Shown here piece after piece: positions 1 to 8,954 of a stretch of DNA of 64,000 nucleotides (position 1 is the stretch's first letter; every line of letters begins with the position of its first letter). Origin of the DNA: Roseiarcus sp963742305. GTDB taxonomy: Bacteria > Pseudomonadota > Alphaproteobacteria > Rhizobiales > Beijerinckiaceae. The position numbers and the translations under genes are program-made. The DNA lies in NCBI GenBank assembly GCA_963742305.1, contig CAVULN010000042.1, positions 1 to 64,000 of the forward strand, in the 5' to 3' direction. Under the pieces are notes generated by a model. The model saw only the letters and a list, made by a program, of their open reading frames with translations. It was not told the origin of the DNA and did no database searches.

Positions 1-223
1 CCCACGTGTGTCCCCCAGCTAGTGGTTGAAATCGCAGGTCCGCGCCTCTTCGGATCACATCTGATCGGCCGAATGTTGGGCTAGCAACAAAATGACAGCT
101 GCCGGGCGTAGAGCCAGGTCTCGCCATCCCCAAATCTTCAGGGGATATCTGCGGATCGATCTTGCCAAAATCGGGTTCGTTCTGCTATTGTTCCTGCAGG
201 CTTTGGCAATTCCGGAGAATCTT

Positions 224-856
224 ATGCAGAACGTCCGACCTACCGATCTACTATCCGCCGCTGATCACCTTTCGCCGGTCAGCGGCACAATTGATCGTAT
301 CGTTGCGATCGCCCCTGCGCCACTACTCCCAGGGGAGAAACAAGCCGATTACAGTGACGTGGCGGTGCGGGTCGTCAGAGCCGCAAAGCCGAAAGATGCG
401 ATCGAGGAATTCTTAGTCCGTGACGTCATCGATCTCACTTGGGAAATCCTTCGCCTTCGACGCATCAAGGCCGGACTCCTGAGGGCGTCCTTGGACGCGG
501 GGGTGAGCCGCGTTCTGGGAAGTGTAGGTTATCCCTATCTGCAAAAGGGCGCGCTTACCGAAGAGTGGGCTGCCGGGGACAAAACAGCGCGCCAGGAGGT
601 CGACGCTATTCTCAAGAAGGCGGGGCTGTCTATCGATGATGTCACAGCACAGACCTTGGACAGCAAGCTCGACAGCTTTGAACGGCTCGATCGCATGTTG
701 GCCAGCGCCGAGGCGCGCCGGAACAATGCGCTTCGAGAGATCGATCGTCACCGCGATGCGCTGGGCGGCGGCGTGCGTCGCTCAATCGAGGAGATCGAGG
801 ACGCGGAGTTCCGAGACGTCGAGACTGGCGAGGCGGCCGCCGGGGTGGAACCTTGA
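224..856 (+). CDS. Hypothetical protein, upstream member of a coupled pair
   Basis: I do not recognise the function. The reading frame is open from position 92, but the ATG at 224 has a GGAG about 8 bases upstream and removes an odd leader, giving 210 residues. The C-terminal half is rich in charged residues and predicted helix, with many Arg, Glu and Asp after residue 120, and there is no clear membrane segment after the chosen start. Its stop codon overlaps the TTG start of the next gene (TTGA), so the two are probably translated together. The pair sits beside IS elements, so accessory DNA is possible. Coding status looks sound; function is unknown. Confidence 0.6.
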   Translation: MQNVRPTDLLSAADHLSPVSGTIDRIVAIAPAPLLPGEKQADYSDVAVRVVRAAKPKDAIEEFLVRDVIDLTWEILRLRRIKAGLLRASLDAGVSRVLGSVGYPYLQKGALTEEWAAGDKTARQEVDAILKKAGLSIDDVTAQTLDSKLDSFERLDRMLASAEARRNNALREIDRHRDALGGGVRRSIEEIEDAEFRDVETGEAAAGVEP

Positions 857-1443
857 CCAGCGAAAAACAACGGCGCGCCAATCAGGCCAACGCAAAGGCG
901 AGCAGGGGACCGAAGACCAAGGCAGGAAAGGCTCGCTCAGCGCAAAACGCGCTCCGCCACGGCTTAAGCATTCCCGTTTGCAAGGAGCCTTCACTCTCAA
1001 TCCAGGCCGAGGAGATAGCCCTCAAGCTTGCGGGCCCAGATGCCGATGGAACTTTGCAGGATCGCGCGCGAGCCGTTGGGGAAGCGCAGGTCGACCTCAA
1101 TCGAGTGCGAGTCCGACGTCATGTGTTGGTCGCACAATTATTGGCGGACCCAAAATTCCAGCCGTTATCGGCCTATAGGAGACTAGATCCTAAAATGCAG
1201 ACGATTGAACACCTTGAGCGGATCTTGGGGATGTCCGTCGGCTTCAACGATACCGAACCTCTTGAACTGAAGCCGCTTGAAGGCGACGAGAAGTTTGAGG
1301 CCGTAGTGGAAGACTGTACTCGGGAACTGACGGCGCTCGATCGGTATGAACGCCGAGCCATCTCCAAGCGGAAATCCGCGATTCGTGCGTTGGATTCTCT
1401 GCTTGCCTATCGGAGAGGCATTCGGCGCAAAATGACTCGCTAA
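853..1443 (+). CDS. Hypothetical protein with a basic GPKTKAGKARS-type N-terminus
   Basis: This 196-residue protein starts at TTG 853, overlapping the previous stop by 4 bases. Residues 1-40 carry a Lys/Arg/Asn/Ala-rich pattern: a QRRANQANAKASRGPKT block, then GKARSAQNALRHGL. I know this signature from a family of short uncharacterised proteins in many alphaproteobacteria, often near transposable elements. The remainder is helical and charged, with a basic tail. The basic N-terminus suggests nucleic acid contact, but that is inference only. No catalytic motif is visible. Confidence 0.6.
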   Translation: MTSEKQRRANQANAKASRGPKTKAGKARSAQNALRHGLSIPVCKEPSLSIQAEEIALKLAGPDADGTLQDRARAVGEAQVDLNRVRVRRHVLVAQLLADPKFQPLSAYRRLDPKMQTIEHLERILGMSVGFNDTEPLELKPLEGDEKFEAVVEDCTRELTALDRYERRAISKRKSAIRALDSLLAYRRGIRRKMTR

Positions 1444-1574
1444 ACATTGCACATATCTCGGTTACTCCATGTTAAATGCGCCTCAATTTTGGGAAAACGA
1501 ACCCAATAGACTGCCTTCGTGCCGCGCTGAACCGACCCGCGCGCCTCCACCCTCTCTCCCGGGATGACCGAGAA

Positions 1575-2675
1575 ATGGAATCAGCCGAATGCCTGGTCGT
1601 CGGCGCGGGCGTCATCGGGCTCGCCGTGGCGCGGGCGCTGGCGCTCGCCGGGCGCGAGGTCGTCGTCGTCGAGAAAGAAAGCGGAATCGGCCAGGGTGTG
1701 AGCTCGCGCAATAGCGAAGTCATCCATGCCGGCATCTATTATCCGACCGGCCTCGACAAGACCCGGCTCTGCGTCGAGGGCAAGGCGAGGCTCTACGGGT
1801 TCGCCCGGGAATTCGGCGTGCCCCACAAGCGATGCGGAAAGCTGCTGGTGGCGGTGAACGAGGGAGAAATCGGCAAGCTCGCCGCGCTCAAAGCCCAGGC
1901 CGAGGCCAACGGCGTGACCGATCTCGTCTGGCTCAGCGGCCGGCAAGCGCGCGAGCTCGAGCCCGCGCTCGCCGCAGAGCGCGCGCTGCTGTCGCCGTCG
2001 ACCGGGATCATCGACGCCCACGCCTTCATGGTCGCCTTGCGCGGTGAGGCCGAGGCCCATGGCGCGATGATCGCCCTCGAGACGCCGGTCCTGGCGGGGC
2101 GAGCGACGAAGCGCGGGCTCATCGTCGAAACCGGCGGCGCGGCGCCGATGCGCATGCTTGCCTCCCATGTGGTGAACGCCGCGGGGCTCGGCGCGCAGGC
2201 GCTCGCGCGATCGATCGCCGGCATGCCGGCCGAAAGGATCCCGCCCCTCCATCTCGCCAAGGGCAATTACTTTTCGCTGAGCGCACGCTCTCCCTTCTCG
2301 CGCCTCATCTATCCCATGCCGACGCCCGGCGGTCTCGGCGTCCATCTCACCCTCGATCTGGCCGGCGAGGCCAGGTTCGGCCCTGACGTGGAATGGGTGG
2401 ATGCGATCGACTACGACGTCGATCCTGGGCGGGCCGCGTCCTTCGCCGCCGCGATCCGAGCTTATTGGCCGGACCTGCCGGACGGCGCGCTCAAGCCGGC
2501 CTATGCCGGCATCCGGCCGAAGATCGTGCGGCCCGGCGGCTCGACCACCGATTTCCTCATTGAGACCGAGAAGGACCACGGGGTCCGAGGGCTGATCAAT
2601 CTGTTCGGGATCGAATCGCCGGGCTTGACCGCAAGTCTCGCCATTGCGGACTGGATTACGCGCCGGGCGGTTTAG
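1575..2675 (+). CDS. FAD-dependent oxidoreductase, L-2-hydroxyglutarate dehydrogenase-like
   Basis: A 366-residue DAO-superfamily flavoenzyme. Residues 6-30 hold the FAD dinucleotide-binding fold with VVGAGVIGLAVARALA and an acidic end to the second strand (VVEKE). It is followed by SSRNSEVIHAGIYYP, which is typical of LhgO/L2HGDH-like enzymes that oxidise L-2-hydroxyglutarate or related 2-hydroxy acids. The C-terminal GIRPKIVRPGG and GIESPGLTASLAIADW segments also match this family. The ATG at 1575 is preferred over the upstream in-frame start at 1476 because the Rossmann motif begins almost at once. The electron acceptor and exact substrate cannot be read from sequence. The gene stands alone, with a small antisense ORF overlapping its last 20 bases. 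Confidence 0.8.
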   Translation: MESAECLVVGAGVIGLAVARALALAGREVVVVEKESGIGQGVSSRNSEVIHAGIYYPTGLDKTRLCVEGKARLYGFAREFGVPHKRCGKLLVAVNEGEIGKLAALKAQAEANGVTDLVWLSGRQARELEPALAAERALLSPSTGIIDAHAFMVALRGEAEAHGAMIALETPVLAGRATKRGLIVETGGAAPMRMLASHVVNAAGLGAQALARSIAGMPAERIPPLHLAKGNYFSLSARSPFSRLIYPMPTPGGLGVHLTLDLAGEARFGPDVEWVDAIDYDVDPGRAASFAAAIRAYWPDLPDGALKPAYAGIRPKIVRPGGSTTDFLIETEKDHGVRGLINLFGIESPGLTASLAIADWITRRAV

Positions 2676-2781
2676 TCGCGATCTCCCTGAGGAGCTTCAG
2701 ATCATATCTGTGGAAGAACCGGAAACTGTCCATACCAAGGTCAACTACCGGGGGCGCTGCGACAGCGGGCCGCGCTGGCAT
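2656..2781 (-). CDS. Candidate small protein (41 aa)
   Basis: An ORF of 41 residues with a perfect GGAGG 8 bases before its ATG at 2781. It contains MDSFRFFHRYDLKLLREI, an ordered aromatic and charged pattern that does not look like random translation. It converges on the oxidoreductase gene and overlaps its last 20 bases. The IS5-type element lies about 70 bases upstream and could have cut it off from its native promoter. I know no family for it. Support is the strong ribosome-binding site and the composition only. Confidence 0.4.
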   Translation of the reverse strand: MPARPAVAAPPVVDLGMDSFRFFHRYDLKLLREIATKPPGA

Positions 2782-2851
2782 CGGGGGGTCCTCCGTCAAA
2801 GTAAAGGGCGATAGGCGCGGTTAGATAACAGTCCAGTCCACGTGAGCTCTA

Positions 2852-2870
2852 AGAGCCCGTCCGGGAACAT
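2852..2870 (+). repeat. Left terminal inverted repeat of the IS5-type element
   Basis: Reads AGAGCCCGTCCGGGAACAT. It pairs with 3772-3790 with four mismatches, and the TAA target duplicate overlaps its outer edge at 2850-2852. Confidence 0.85.
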
Positions 2871-3789
2871 ATTGAATCGTCGGAATCATTTGTGATTCAA
2901 GGGAGGCGGCCTGATTCGTTTGGGGGGTCGCCGATGTGGACGAGCAAGAATCGCAGACGCTATGACCGAAGTCGGTTGCGCTATCCGAGCGATCTGACGG
3001 ACGAGGAATGGGCGCTTGTGGAGCCGCTCATTGCGCCGGCCAAGCGCGGCGGCAATCGGCGTCATGTGGTCGTGCGCGAAGTCGTCAACGGCCTGATGTA
3101 TATCCTGAGCACCGGCTGTCAGTGGCGGGCGATCGCTAAGGACCTGCCGCCGCGCTCGACGCTGTACGATTATTTCGACCTGTGGGGCTGGGACGGCACG
3201 CTCGATCGCATCCACGACGCGCTTTATGCGCAGTGCCGCCAAGCCGCCTCGCGCGAGGCGAACCCGACCGTCGCGATCATCGACAGCCAGAGCGTCAAGA
3301 GCGCGGAAAAAGGGGGCCTGCGATTGATCCGACGGGCTACGACGCAGGCAAGAGGATCAAGGGCAGGAAGCGCCACATCCTTGTCGATACGCAAGGCCTG
3401 CTGATGCACGCCATCGTGCATGCCGCCGACGTCCAGGACCGCGACGGCGGCGCGCTGCTGATGGCGAGCCTGTTCGGCGCCTTTCCGTTCCTGATCAAGC
3501 TCTATGCCGACGGCGGCTACCAGGGACCGGAGTTCCAGAGCGCGGTGAAACGGATTCTGGCGCGCGTCAACGTCGAGATCGTCAAGCGATCGGATCAAGC
3601 CACAGGGTTCGTCGCATTGCCCAAGCGCTGGATCGTCGAACGCACCTTCGCTTGGCTCGGCCGCTGCCGACGACTGGCCAAGGACTGGGAATGTCGCGAC
3701 CACAACGCCCTCCCCTTCCTGCGCCTCGCCTCCATCCGCCTCATGCTGCGAAAACTATGCAATCCCGCGGGATGTTCTCGGACAAACTC
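2853..3789 (+). mobile_element. IS5-family insertion sequence (IS427-like group), complete
   Basis: The element is 937 bases. Its left end reads AGAGCCCGTCCGGGAACAT (2852-2870). The right end at 3772-3790, reverse-complemented, reads AGAGTTTGTCCGAGAACAT, giving 15 of 19 matches. Direct repeats TAA flank it at 2850-2852 and 3790-3792, which fits the TNA target preference of this group. It carries one DDE transposase split between two frames by a -1 shift. The intact ends and target duplication suggest a fairly recent insertion. Confidence 0.9.
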
Positions 3790-3817
3790 TAAGCACTCGT
3801 GCATCAACTTATACTAA
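2934..3817 (+). CDS. IS5-family DDE transposase, two frames joined by a -1 frameshift
   Basis: The first frame starts at ATG 2934 (TGGGGGG just upstream) with the N-terminal segment YPSDLTDEEWALVEPLI and the first DDE aspartate in TVAIIDSQSVKSAEKGG. At A5G5 (3307-3316) a -1 shift continues the family consensus as GPAIDPTGYDAGKRIKGRKRH, then the second aspartate (LYADGGYQG) and the final glutamate (KRWIVERTFAWL). Such slippery runs are known in the IS427 group, so programmed frameshifting is likely, although a one-base deletion would look the same. The second frame has no stop inside the element and ends at 3817, about 26 bases beyond the right inverted repeat. Confidence 0.85.
3772..3790 (-). 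repeat. Right terminal inverted repeat of the IS5-type element
   Basis: Reads ATGTTCTCGGACAAACTCT on the plus strand, the imperfect inverse of 2852-2870. The second TAA follows at 3790-3792. Confidence 0.85.
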
Positions 3818-3895
3818 AGGCCCCGCTGTCTGACTCAGATGGGGGATTCCCATGGTTCGAGATTTCTGACTCCTTTGGCGCGGGAGATTCGCGCC

Positions 3896-4458
3896 ATGCC
3901 ATCAGCGGTCAGATTGCGAGAGGACTATTCGGCGGAAGAGCTTCGGGCGCTCGCGCGGCGGTCGAAGGATGTCAACCAAAGTCGACGGCTACTGTCGCTG
4001 GCGGCGGTCCGGGACGGAATGGATCGCGGCGCAGCTGCAAAGATCGGAGACATGGACCGGCAGACGTTGCGCGACTGGGTCCACCGCTTCAACGCCTCGG
4101 GTCCGGAGGGCCTTTTCGACAACTGGACCGAAGGTCCCAAGCCTCGCTTGTCGGAGGAGCAACTGGCCCAGTTCGCGAAGATCGTCGAGGCGGGTCCGGA
4201 GCGCGAGATTGACGGCGTGGTACGCTGGCGGCGCATCGACCTGAAGCATGTCATCGCCGAGAGGTTTGGCGTCGACTTTCATCCGCGCTACGTCGGAAAG
4301 CTTCTCAAGAAGCTCGGCTTCTCCCACATCAGCGCGCGGCCGCGTCATCCGATGCAGGATGAGCGGATCGTCGAGGGATTTAAAAAAACTTCCCGCGCGG
4401 GTTGAACACGCATCTGGAAGGCCTCACCGACACGACGCCTGTCGAAATCCGGTTTCAG
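3896..4458 (+). pseudogene. IS630-family transposase, N-terminal half only
   Basis: Start ATG 3896. It has the helix-turn-helix N-terminus typical of rhizobial IS630 transposases (SAEELRALARRSKDVNQSRR, then DRQTLRDWVHRFN) and the winged-helix linker VGKLLKKLGFSHISARPRHP. The frame stops at 4405, but at A7 (4382-4388) a -1 shift gives FKKNFP and then NTHLEGLTDTTPVEIRFQ, which matches the family up to about position 4458. Sequence homologous to the DDE catalytic domain then ends abruptly and a dehydrogenase fragment begins. The gene is truncated and cannot encode an active transposase. The A7 run may be a native programmed frameshift site. Confidence 0.8.
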
Positions 4459-4459
4459 A

Positions 4460-5032
4460 TGCTATGCAGCCGGGGCCGCGCTCGCGAAATTCGTCGCCGA
4501 CAGCGCGGCGGCGCTCGGCGGGCTCGACATTCTGGTCGCCAACGTCTCCGCGCTCGCCGCCCAGGATGTCGAGGAATCGTGGGCCAAGGCCTTCGAAGTC
4601 GACATGATGCATACGGTGCACGCAGTCACCGCCGCCCTGCCCTTCCTGGAAAAGTCGAAGCATCCCTCGATCGTGATCGTCTCCTCGGTCTCGGGACGCG
4701 AGGTCGATTTCACCGGTCCGGCTTATGGGGCGATGAAGGCGGCTCTCATTCACTACGCCCAGCGGCTCGCCTATCAGCACGCGCCGAAGATGATCCGGGT
4801 GAATTCGGTCTCGCCGGGCAACACCTATTTCGACGGCGGCTTCTGGCAGGGCGCCGAAAAGAACCTGCCCGAAATCTTCAGGCAGGCGATGTCGCTCAAC
4901 CCGACCGGGCGGATGGCCAGGCCGGAGGAGATCGGCCGCGGCATCGCCTTTCTGGCGAGCCCCGCTTCAAGCTTCACCACCGGCACCAATCTGGTGATCG
5001 ACGGAGCCTTGACCCGCGGCGTTCAGTTCTAG
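4460..5032 (+). pseudogene. Short-chain dehydrogenase/reductase lacking its N-terminus
   Basis: The open frame begins at the IS630 junction with ALAKFVADSAAALGGLDILVAN and runs to a proper stop at 5032. The SDR catalytic Ser (VSSVSG) and the YGAMK (YxxxK) pair are present, as is the C-terminal PEEIGRGIAFLASPASSFTTG block of classical SDRs. Missing are roughly the first 70-80 residues, including the TGxxxGIG dinucleotide-binding loop, so the product should not bind NAD(P). The simplest reading is that an IS630 insertion followed by deletion removed the 5' end of the gene. An internal ATG at 4604 exists but would give an incomplete fold. Confidence 0.75.
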
Positions 5033-5055
5033 CGCCGCGGATCGCGTCCGCCGCG

Positions 5056-6384
5056 CTACGGTGGATCAAGGCCCGCGCCCTTCGGGCGGAGCGCGCGTTC
5101 GTAGGTCGCGACATATTTGCGCGCTTCCTTCTCCCACAGGAAAGCCTCGGCCGACAACTTGGCCGCCTCCGCGGCGCATCGCGCGCGCAGGCAATCGTTC
5201 TGCATCAAGCTGAGGCAGGCGTCGGCCAACCCCGCCGGATCGTGCGAGGGAGCGTAGGCCGCCGCCTTGCCAAGAAGCCGCTTGGTCTCCTTGAGGGGAT
5301 AGCACGCGGTCGGAATTCCCAAGGCGCAATATTCGAACACCTTGTTCATGCTCATCAGGTCATTGGCCTCGTTCAACGGATCGGGGATGACGCCGATGTC
5401 GAACGCGCTGATATGCGCGAGCAGCGAATCGCCGCTGAGGTAGCCGGGGAATGAGAGGAAATCCTCGACCTCGAGCGAACGGGCGAGCGCGCGCACCTTT
5501 TCGAGCGCGGGCCCGGAGCCAACGACAATCGCGCGAAAGTCGCGAAATCCCCTGACTTTCACCATTTCGGCGACGGCGCGCACCAGATGGTCGACGCCGT
5601 CCTGCGGGTTGATGATGCCGAGATAGCCGAGCACGAACTTGCGCCCGCCGCCGAGTCCGGGTTCCCGCGCGACGCGGCGGATGTGCTTGCGATCGGGCAC
5701 CCCGTAGACGACCTCGACCAGCGACGGCGCCTTGCCGCCCCGGGTCACCGCGATATCCTTGAATGTCGCGTTGGCGGTGATGACATGATCCGCCGCGGCG
5801 TAGCTCATGCGCTCGAAAAACATGAGCGCCCGATAGAGGAGGCCTTTGGCGCCGAATTTGACGATGAACAGTTCCGGCGCGACGTCGTGCTGATCGAAGA
5901 TGAACTTCTTGCCCATGAGCTTGAAAGGCAGCGCCGGGAGAAAGATGAGATCGGGCGGATTGCAGGCCTGGATCACCGAAAAGCCGCGCTCGCGGTGAAC
6001 CTTGATCAGGAGCCGGAATTGATGAAAGACCGCGGCTGAATATTCGACGAAGTAGCCGAGCGCGCCGCGTCCCCCCTCGATCGGCAGCGGGTGCCGGTAG
6101 ATCGCGATGTTGTCGATGACCTCGAATCGCTTGGGAAAGGCGGGGGTGGCCGGGCAGATCACCGACACCGACCAGCCCGCGCAATTGAGGGCCTGAGCCT
6201 CCTGCCAAACCCGCCGGTCGAGAGGGACAGGCAAATTTTCAACGACAATGACGCAGGAGCGGGATCGGCTCGCGGGCGCCATGGTCGGCTCCCGGTTGTC
6301 TGGATCTGCGGCTTCGGTCAAGGACGGTTCACGGCGCCACGCCGCGCGCCAGTATCGCGCCGTCCGCTTCAGGGCGGTGGTCAC
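5056..6384 (-). CDS. Glycosyltransferase family 4 (GT-B fold)
   Basis: A 442-residue GT-B glycosyltransferase starting at GTG 6384, or 408 residues from ATG 6282. The N-terminal domain begins VIVVENLPVPLDRRVWQEAQ and contains QACNPPDLIFLPALP and FDQHDVAPELF, as in WbuB-like capsule and exopolysaccharide enzymes. The C-terminal domain has LGYLGIINPQDGVDHLV, VVGSGPALE and the nucleotide-sugar acceptor region NKVFEYCALGIPTACY. It lies 3 bases downstream of ugd on the same strand, so it probably acts in the same surface polysaccharide pathway on the cytoplasmic face. Donor sugar and linkage are unknown. Confidence 0.8.
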   Translation of the reverse strand: MTTALKRTARYWRAAWRREPSLTEAADPDNREPTMAPASRSRSCVIVVENLPVPLDRRVWQEAQALNCAGWSVSVICPATPAFPKRFEVIDNIAIYRHPLPIEGGRGALGYFVEYSAAVFHQFRLLIKVHRERGFSVIQACNPPDLIFLPALPFKLMGKKFIFDQHDVAPELFIVKFGAKGLLYRALMFFERMSYAAADHVITANATFKDIAVTRGGKAPSLVEVVYGVPDRKHIRRVAREPGLGGGRKFVLGYLGIINPQDGVDHLVRAVAEMVKVRGFRDFRAIVVGSGPALEKVRALARSLEVEDFLSFPGYLSGDSLLAHISAFDIGVIPDPLNEANDLMSMNKVFEYCALGIPTACYPLKETKRLLGKAAAYAPSHDPAGLADACLSLMQNDCLRARCAAEAAKLSAEAFLWEKEARKYVATYERALRPKGAGLDPP

Positions 6385-6387
6385 GCC

Positions 6388-7707
6388 TCAGCCTTCCCCG
6401 CCGAACCCGCGGCCGACGCAGACGTAACGAAACCCGAGCGCCTTCATCGAATTGATGGGATAGATGTTGCGCAAGTCGACGATGATCGGCGCCGCGAGGC
6501 TGGCCTTGACGCGGGAGAGGTCGAGAGCGCGGAACTCGTCCCACTCGGTGACAATGACCGCCGCGTCCGCGCCCTTGAGGCAGGCATAGGCGCTGTCGGC
6601 GAACTCGATGCCGGGAAGCAGCGGTTTCGCGGTGCGAACGCCTTCCGGATCGTAGGCGACGATCCGCGCGCCCGCAGCTTGCAGCTCAGGCACGATAACG
6701 AGGCTCGGCGCGTCGCGCATGTCGTCGGTTTTGGGCTTATAGGTGAGGCCGAGCACGGCGATCCGTTTTCCCTTGACCGAGCCGCCGCAGGCGCTGACGA
6801 TTTTCGCGGCCATCGCCGTCTTGCGCTTGTCATTGACATCGACCAGCGTTTCGACCAGCCGGATGGGCGCCTTGGCGTCGGCGGCGAACTTGGTCAGCGC
6901 CAGCGTATCCTTGGGAAAACACGAGCCGCCGAACCCCGGGCCCGGATTGAGAAACTTGCGGCCAATCCGATCGTCGAGGCCGATGCCATCCGAAACGTCG
7001 AGGACGTCGGCGCCGACCCGCTCGCACAAGTCGGCGATTTCGTTGATGAACGTCACCTTCATGGCCAGGAACACGTTGGCCGCATATTTGATCATCTCCG
7101 AGCTTCGGCGCGACGTATAGACGATCCGGCCGCCGTTGCGCTCGATCGGCTGATAGATCTCGCGCATCACTTCGCGGGCGCGATCGTCCTCGACCCCGAT
7201 GACGACCCGGTCGGGCCGCTTGAAGTCCTCGATCGCCGCGCCTTCGCGCAGGAATTCGGGGTTCGAAACGACGGCGAACGAGTCCTTCGGCACGCGCTCG
7301 GCGATGATGCGCTCGACCTCGTCGCCCGCGCCGATCGGAACGGTCGACTTGACCACGACGACGGTGAAATCTTCGATAATCTCTCCTATGTCGCGGGCAG
7401 CCTGGTGAACGAAACGCATGTCCGCCGAGCCGACTTCGGCCAGCGAAGGGGTGCCGACGGCGATGAAGATGGCGCCGGCGCCGCGCCCGGCCGCTCTCAG
7501 GTCGGTCGTGAACGAGAGCCGGCCCGCGGCCTGATTGGCGAGCGCCAATTCGCTCAAACCCGGCTCGTAGATCGGGACCTTGCCCTTCCGCAGTCCTTCG
7601 ACCTTGCTTTCGTCGACCTCGACACAGACCACCTCATGTCCGAAGTCGGCCAGACAGGCTCCTGAAACCAGGCCGACATAGCCGGCGCCAATCATTACGA
7701 TGCGCAT
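6388..7707 (-). CDS. ugd: UDP-glucose 6-dehydrogenase
   Basis: A 439-residue cytoplasmic enzyme converting UDP-glucose to UDP-glucuronate with 2 NAD+. It opens with the Rossmann motif MIGAGYVGLVSGACLA, has the linker-helix block SSEMIKYAANVFLAMKVTFI, and the catalytic Cys263 in PGFGGSCFPKD. The C-terminal UDP-binding domain includes VLGLTYKPKTDDMRDAPS. Length is normal for the bacterial family. It is followed after 3 bases by the GT4 gene, suggesting an operon supplying UDP-glucuronate for an acidic polysaccharide. Upstream is a 281-base divergent spacer shared with thrB. Confidence 0.95.
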   Translation of the reverse strand: MRIVMIGAGYVGLVSGACLADFGHEVVCVEVDESKVEGLRKGKVPIYEPGLSELALANQAAGRLSFTTDLRAAGRGAGAIFIAVGTPSLAEVGSADMRFVHQAARDIGEIIEDFTVVVVKSTVPIGAGDEVERIIAERVPKDSFAVVSNPEFLREGAAIEDFKRPDRVVIGVEDDRAREVMREIYQPIERNGGRIVYTSRRSSEMIKYAANVFLAMKVTFINEIADLCERVGADVLDVSDGIGLDDRIGRKFLNPGPGFGGSCFPKDTLALTKFAADAKAPIRLVETLVDVNDKRKTAMAAKIVSACGGSVKGKRIAVLGLTYKPKTDDMRDAPSLVIVPELQAAGARIVAYDPEGVRTAKPLLPGIEFADSAYACLKGADAAVIVTEWDEFRALDLSRVKASLAAPIIVDLRNIYPINSMKALGFRYVCVGRGFGGEG

Positions 7708-7988
7708 ATGAGCGGACCCCCGTCCAACTGCCGTCTCAGGCCGCCAGAGCGCCTGGCAGCGCGACCAAAGAACCGATCTCGTCCGGGCGCCACACCGAGG
7801 GTCCCCGACCGGCGTCTAAAACGCCGTGGTCCGCTCGCGCCGCGCTCGGGCGCAGATCAAGCCTGCCGCCGTCCTGCGGCCCAAAGGGGCTCCGACCGGC
7901 GGCGAAGCGCGACGATTGACGCGCCTTATACACGCCGTTAAGCGGGTCCGCCATCGCTCTCCTTCGATCGGCCTCTCAACGGACGGAC

Positions 7989-8954
7989 ATGGCTGTCTAT
8001 ACCGAAGTCTCGGAGGATGCGCTCCGCGCTTTCCTGGCGCTTTACGACATCGGCGAGGTGACTTCGCTCAAGGGCATCGCCGAGGGGGTGGAGAATTCCA
8101 ATTTTCTGCTTCGCACCGCCCAAGGCCAGTACATCCTGACCCTCTACGAGAAGCGGGTGAAAGCGGAGGATTTGCCGTTCTTCATCGGACTCATGGAGCA
8201 TCTGGCGGGGCGCGGCGTCACCTGCCCCCAACCGGTCCGCAATCGCGAGGGCTCGGCGCTCGGCCAGCTCGCCGGGCGCCCCGCGACGATCGTCACCTTT
8301 CTTGACGGCTTGTGGATTCGCCGTCCCAACGTGCGCCATTGCGGGGAAGTCGGCGAGGCGCTGGCGCGGATGCACCTGGCCGGCGCCGATTTCCGGCTCA
8401 AGCGCGCCAATGCGCTCTCGCTCGAAGGCTGGCGCCCCCTGTTCCGGGCGGCGGAAGCGCGCGCGGACGAGGTCGCCCCCCGTCTCCGCGCGGAGAGCGA
8501 GGCGGAGCTCGCTTTTCTCGAAGCTCACTGGCCCAAGGACCTGCCAGGCGGCGTCATCCACGCCGATCTCTTCAATGACAACGTGTTCTTCCTCGGCGAG
8601 ACACTCTCCGGCCTCATCGACTTCTACTTCGCCTGCAACGACGCCCTCGCCTACGATCTGGCGATCTGCCTCAGCGCCTGGTGTTTCGAACCCGACAACG
8701 ATTTCAACGTCTCCAAGGGGCGGGCGATGATCGCAGCCTACCAGCGGGTGCGGCCGCTTGGCGAAGCCGAGATCGAAGCGCTGCCGCTGCTCGCCCGGGG
8801 CGCCGCGCTCAGGTTCATGCTGACGCGGCTGGTCGACTGGCTCAACGTGCCCCCTGGCGCAAAGGTCGCGCCCAAGAATCCGCTCGAATACCGGGACAAG
8901 CTCCGCTTCCATCAACGGGTGAGGTCGGCCGCCGACTATGGGCTCATGCGGTGA
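7989..8954 (+). CDS. thrB: Homoserine kinase (APH/ThrB2 fold)
   Basis: A 321-residue aminoglycoside-phosphotransferase-fold homoserine kinase, the type used by alphaproteobacteria and pseudomonads. It phosphorylates L-homoserine in threonine synthesis. Visible are the N-lobe GIAEGVENSNFLLRT, the catalytic loop VIHADLFNDNVFF and the metal-binding LIDFYFACNDALAYDLAI. The start is ATG 7989 with a GGACGG-type site before it. It overlaps rnhA by 4 bases (GTGA), the arrangement common in Hyphomicrobiales, where ispH often precedes; ispH is not present here. Confidence 0.95.
   Translation: MAVYTEVSEDALRAFLALYDIGEVTSLKGIAEGVENSNFLLRTAQGQYILTLYEKRVKAEDLPFFIGLMEHLAGRGVTCPQPVRNREGSALGQLAGRPATIVTFLDGLWIRRPNVRHCGEVGEALARMHLAGADFRLKRANALSLEGWRPLFRAAEARADEVAPRLRAESEAELAFLEAHWPKDLPGGVIHADLFNDNVFFLGETLSGLIDFYFACNDALAYDLAICLSAWCFEPDNDFNVSKGRAMIAAYQRVRPLGEAEIEALPLLARGAALRFMLTRLVDWLNVPPGAKVAPKNPLEYRDKLRFHQRVRSAADYGLMR

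Noticed and set aside
1444..1574. Upstream extension of the FAD oxidoreductase to 1476
   Set aside because: The extra 33 residues precede the Rossmann motif, look unrelated to the family, and resemble repeat-derived translation.
3799..3895. IS630 left inverted repeat
   Set aside because: I could not pair it with any right end, because the element is truncated at about 4458.
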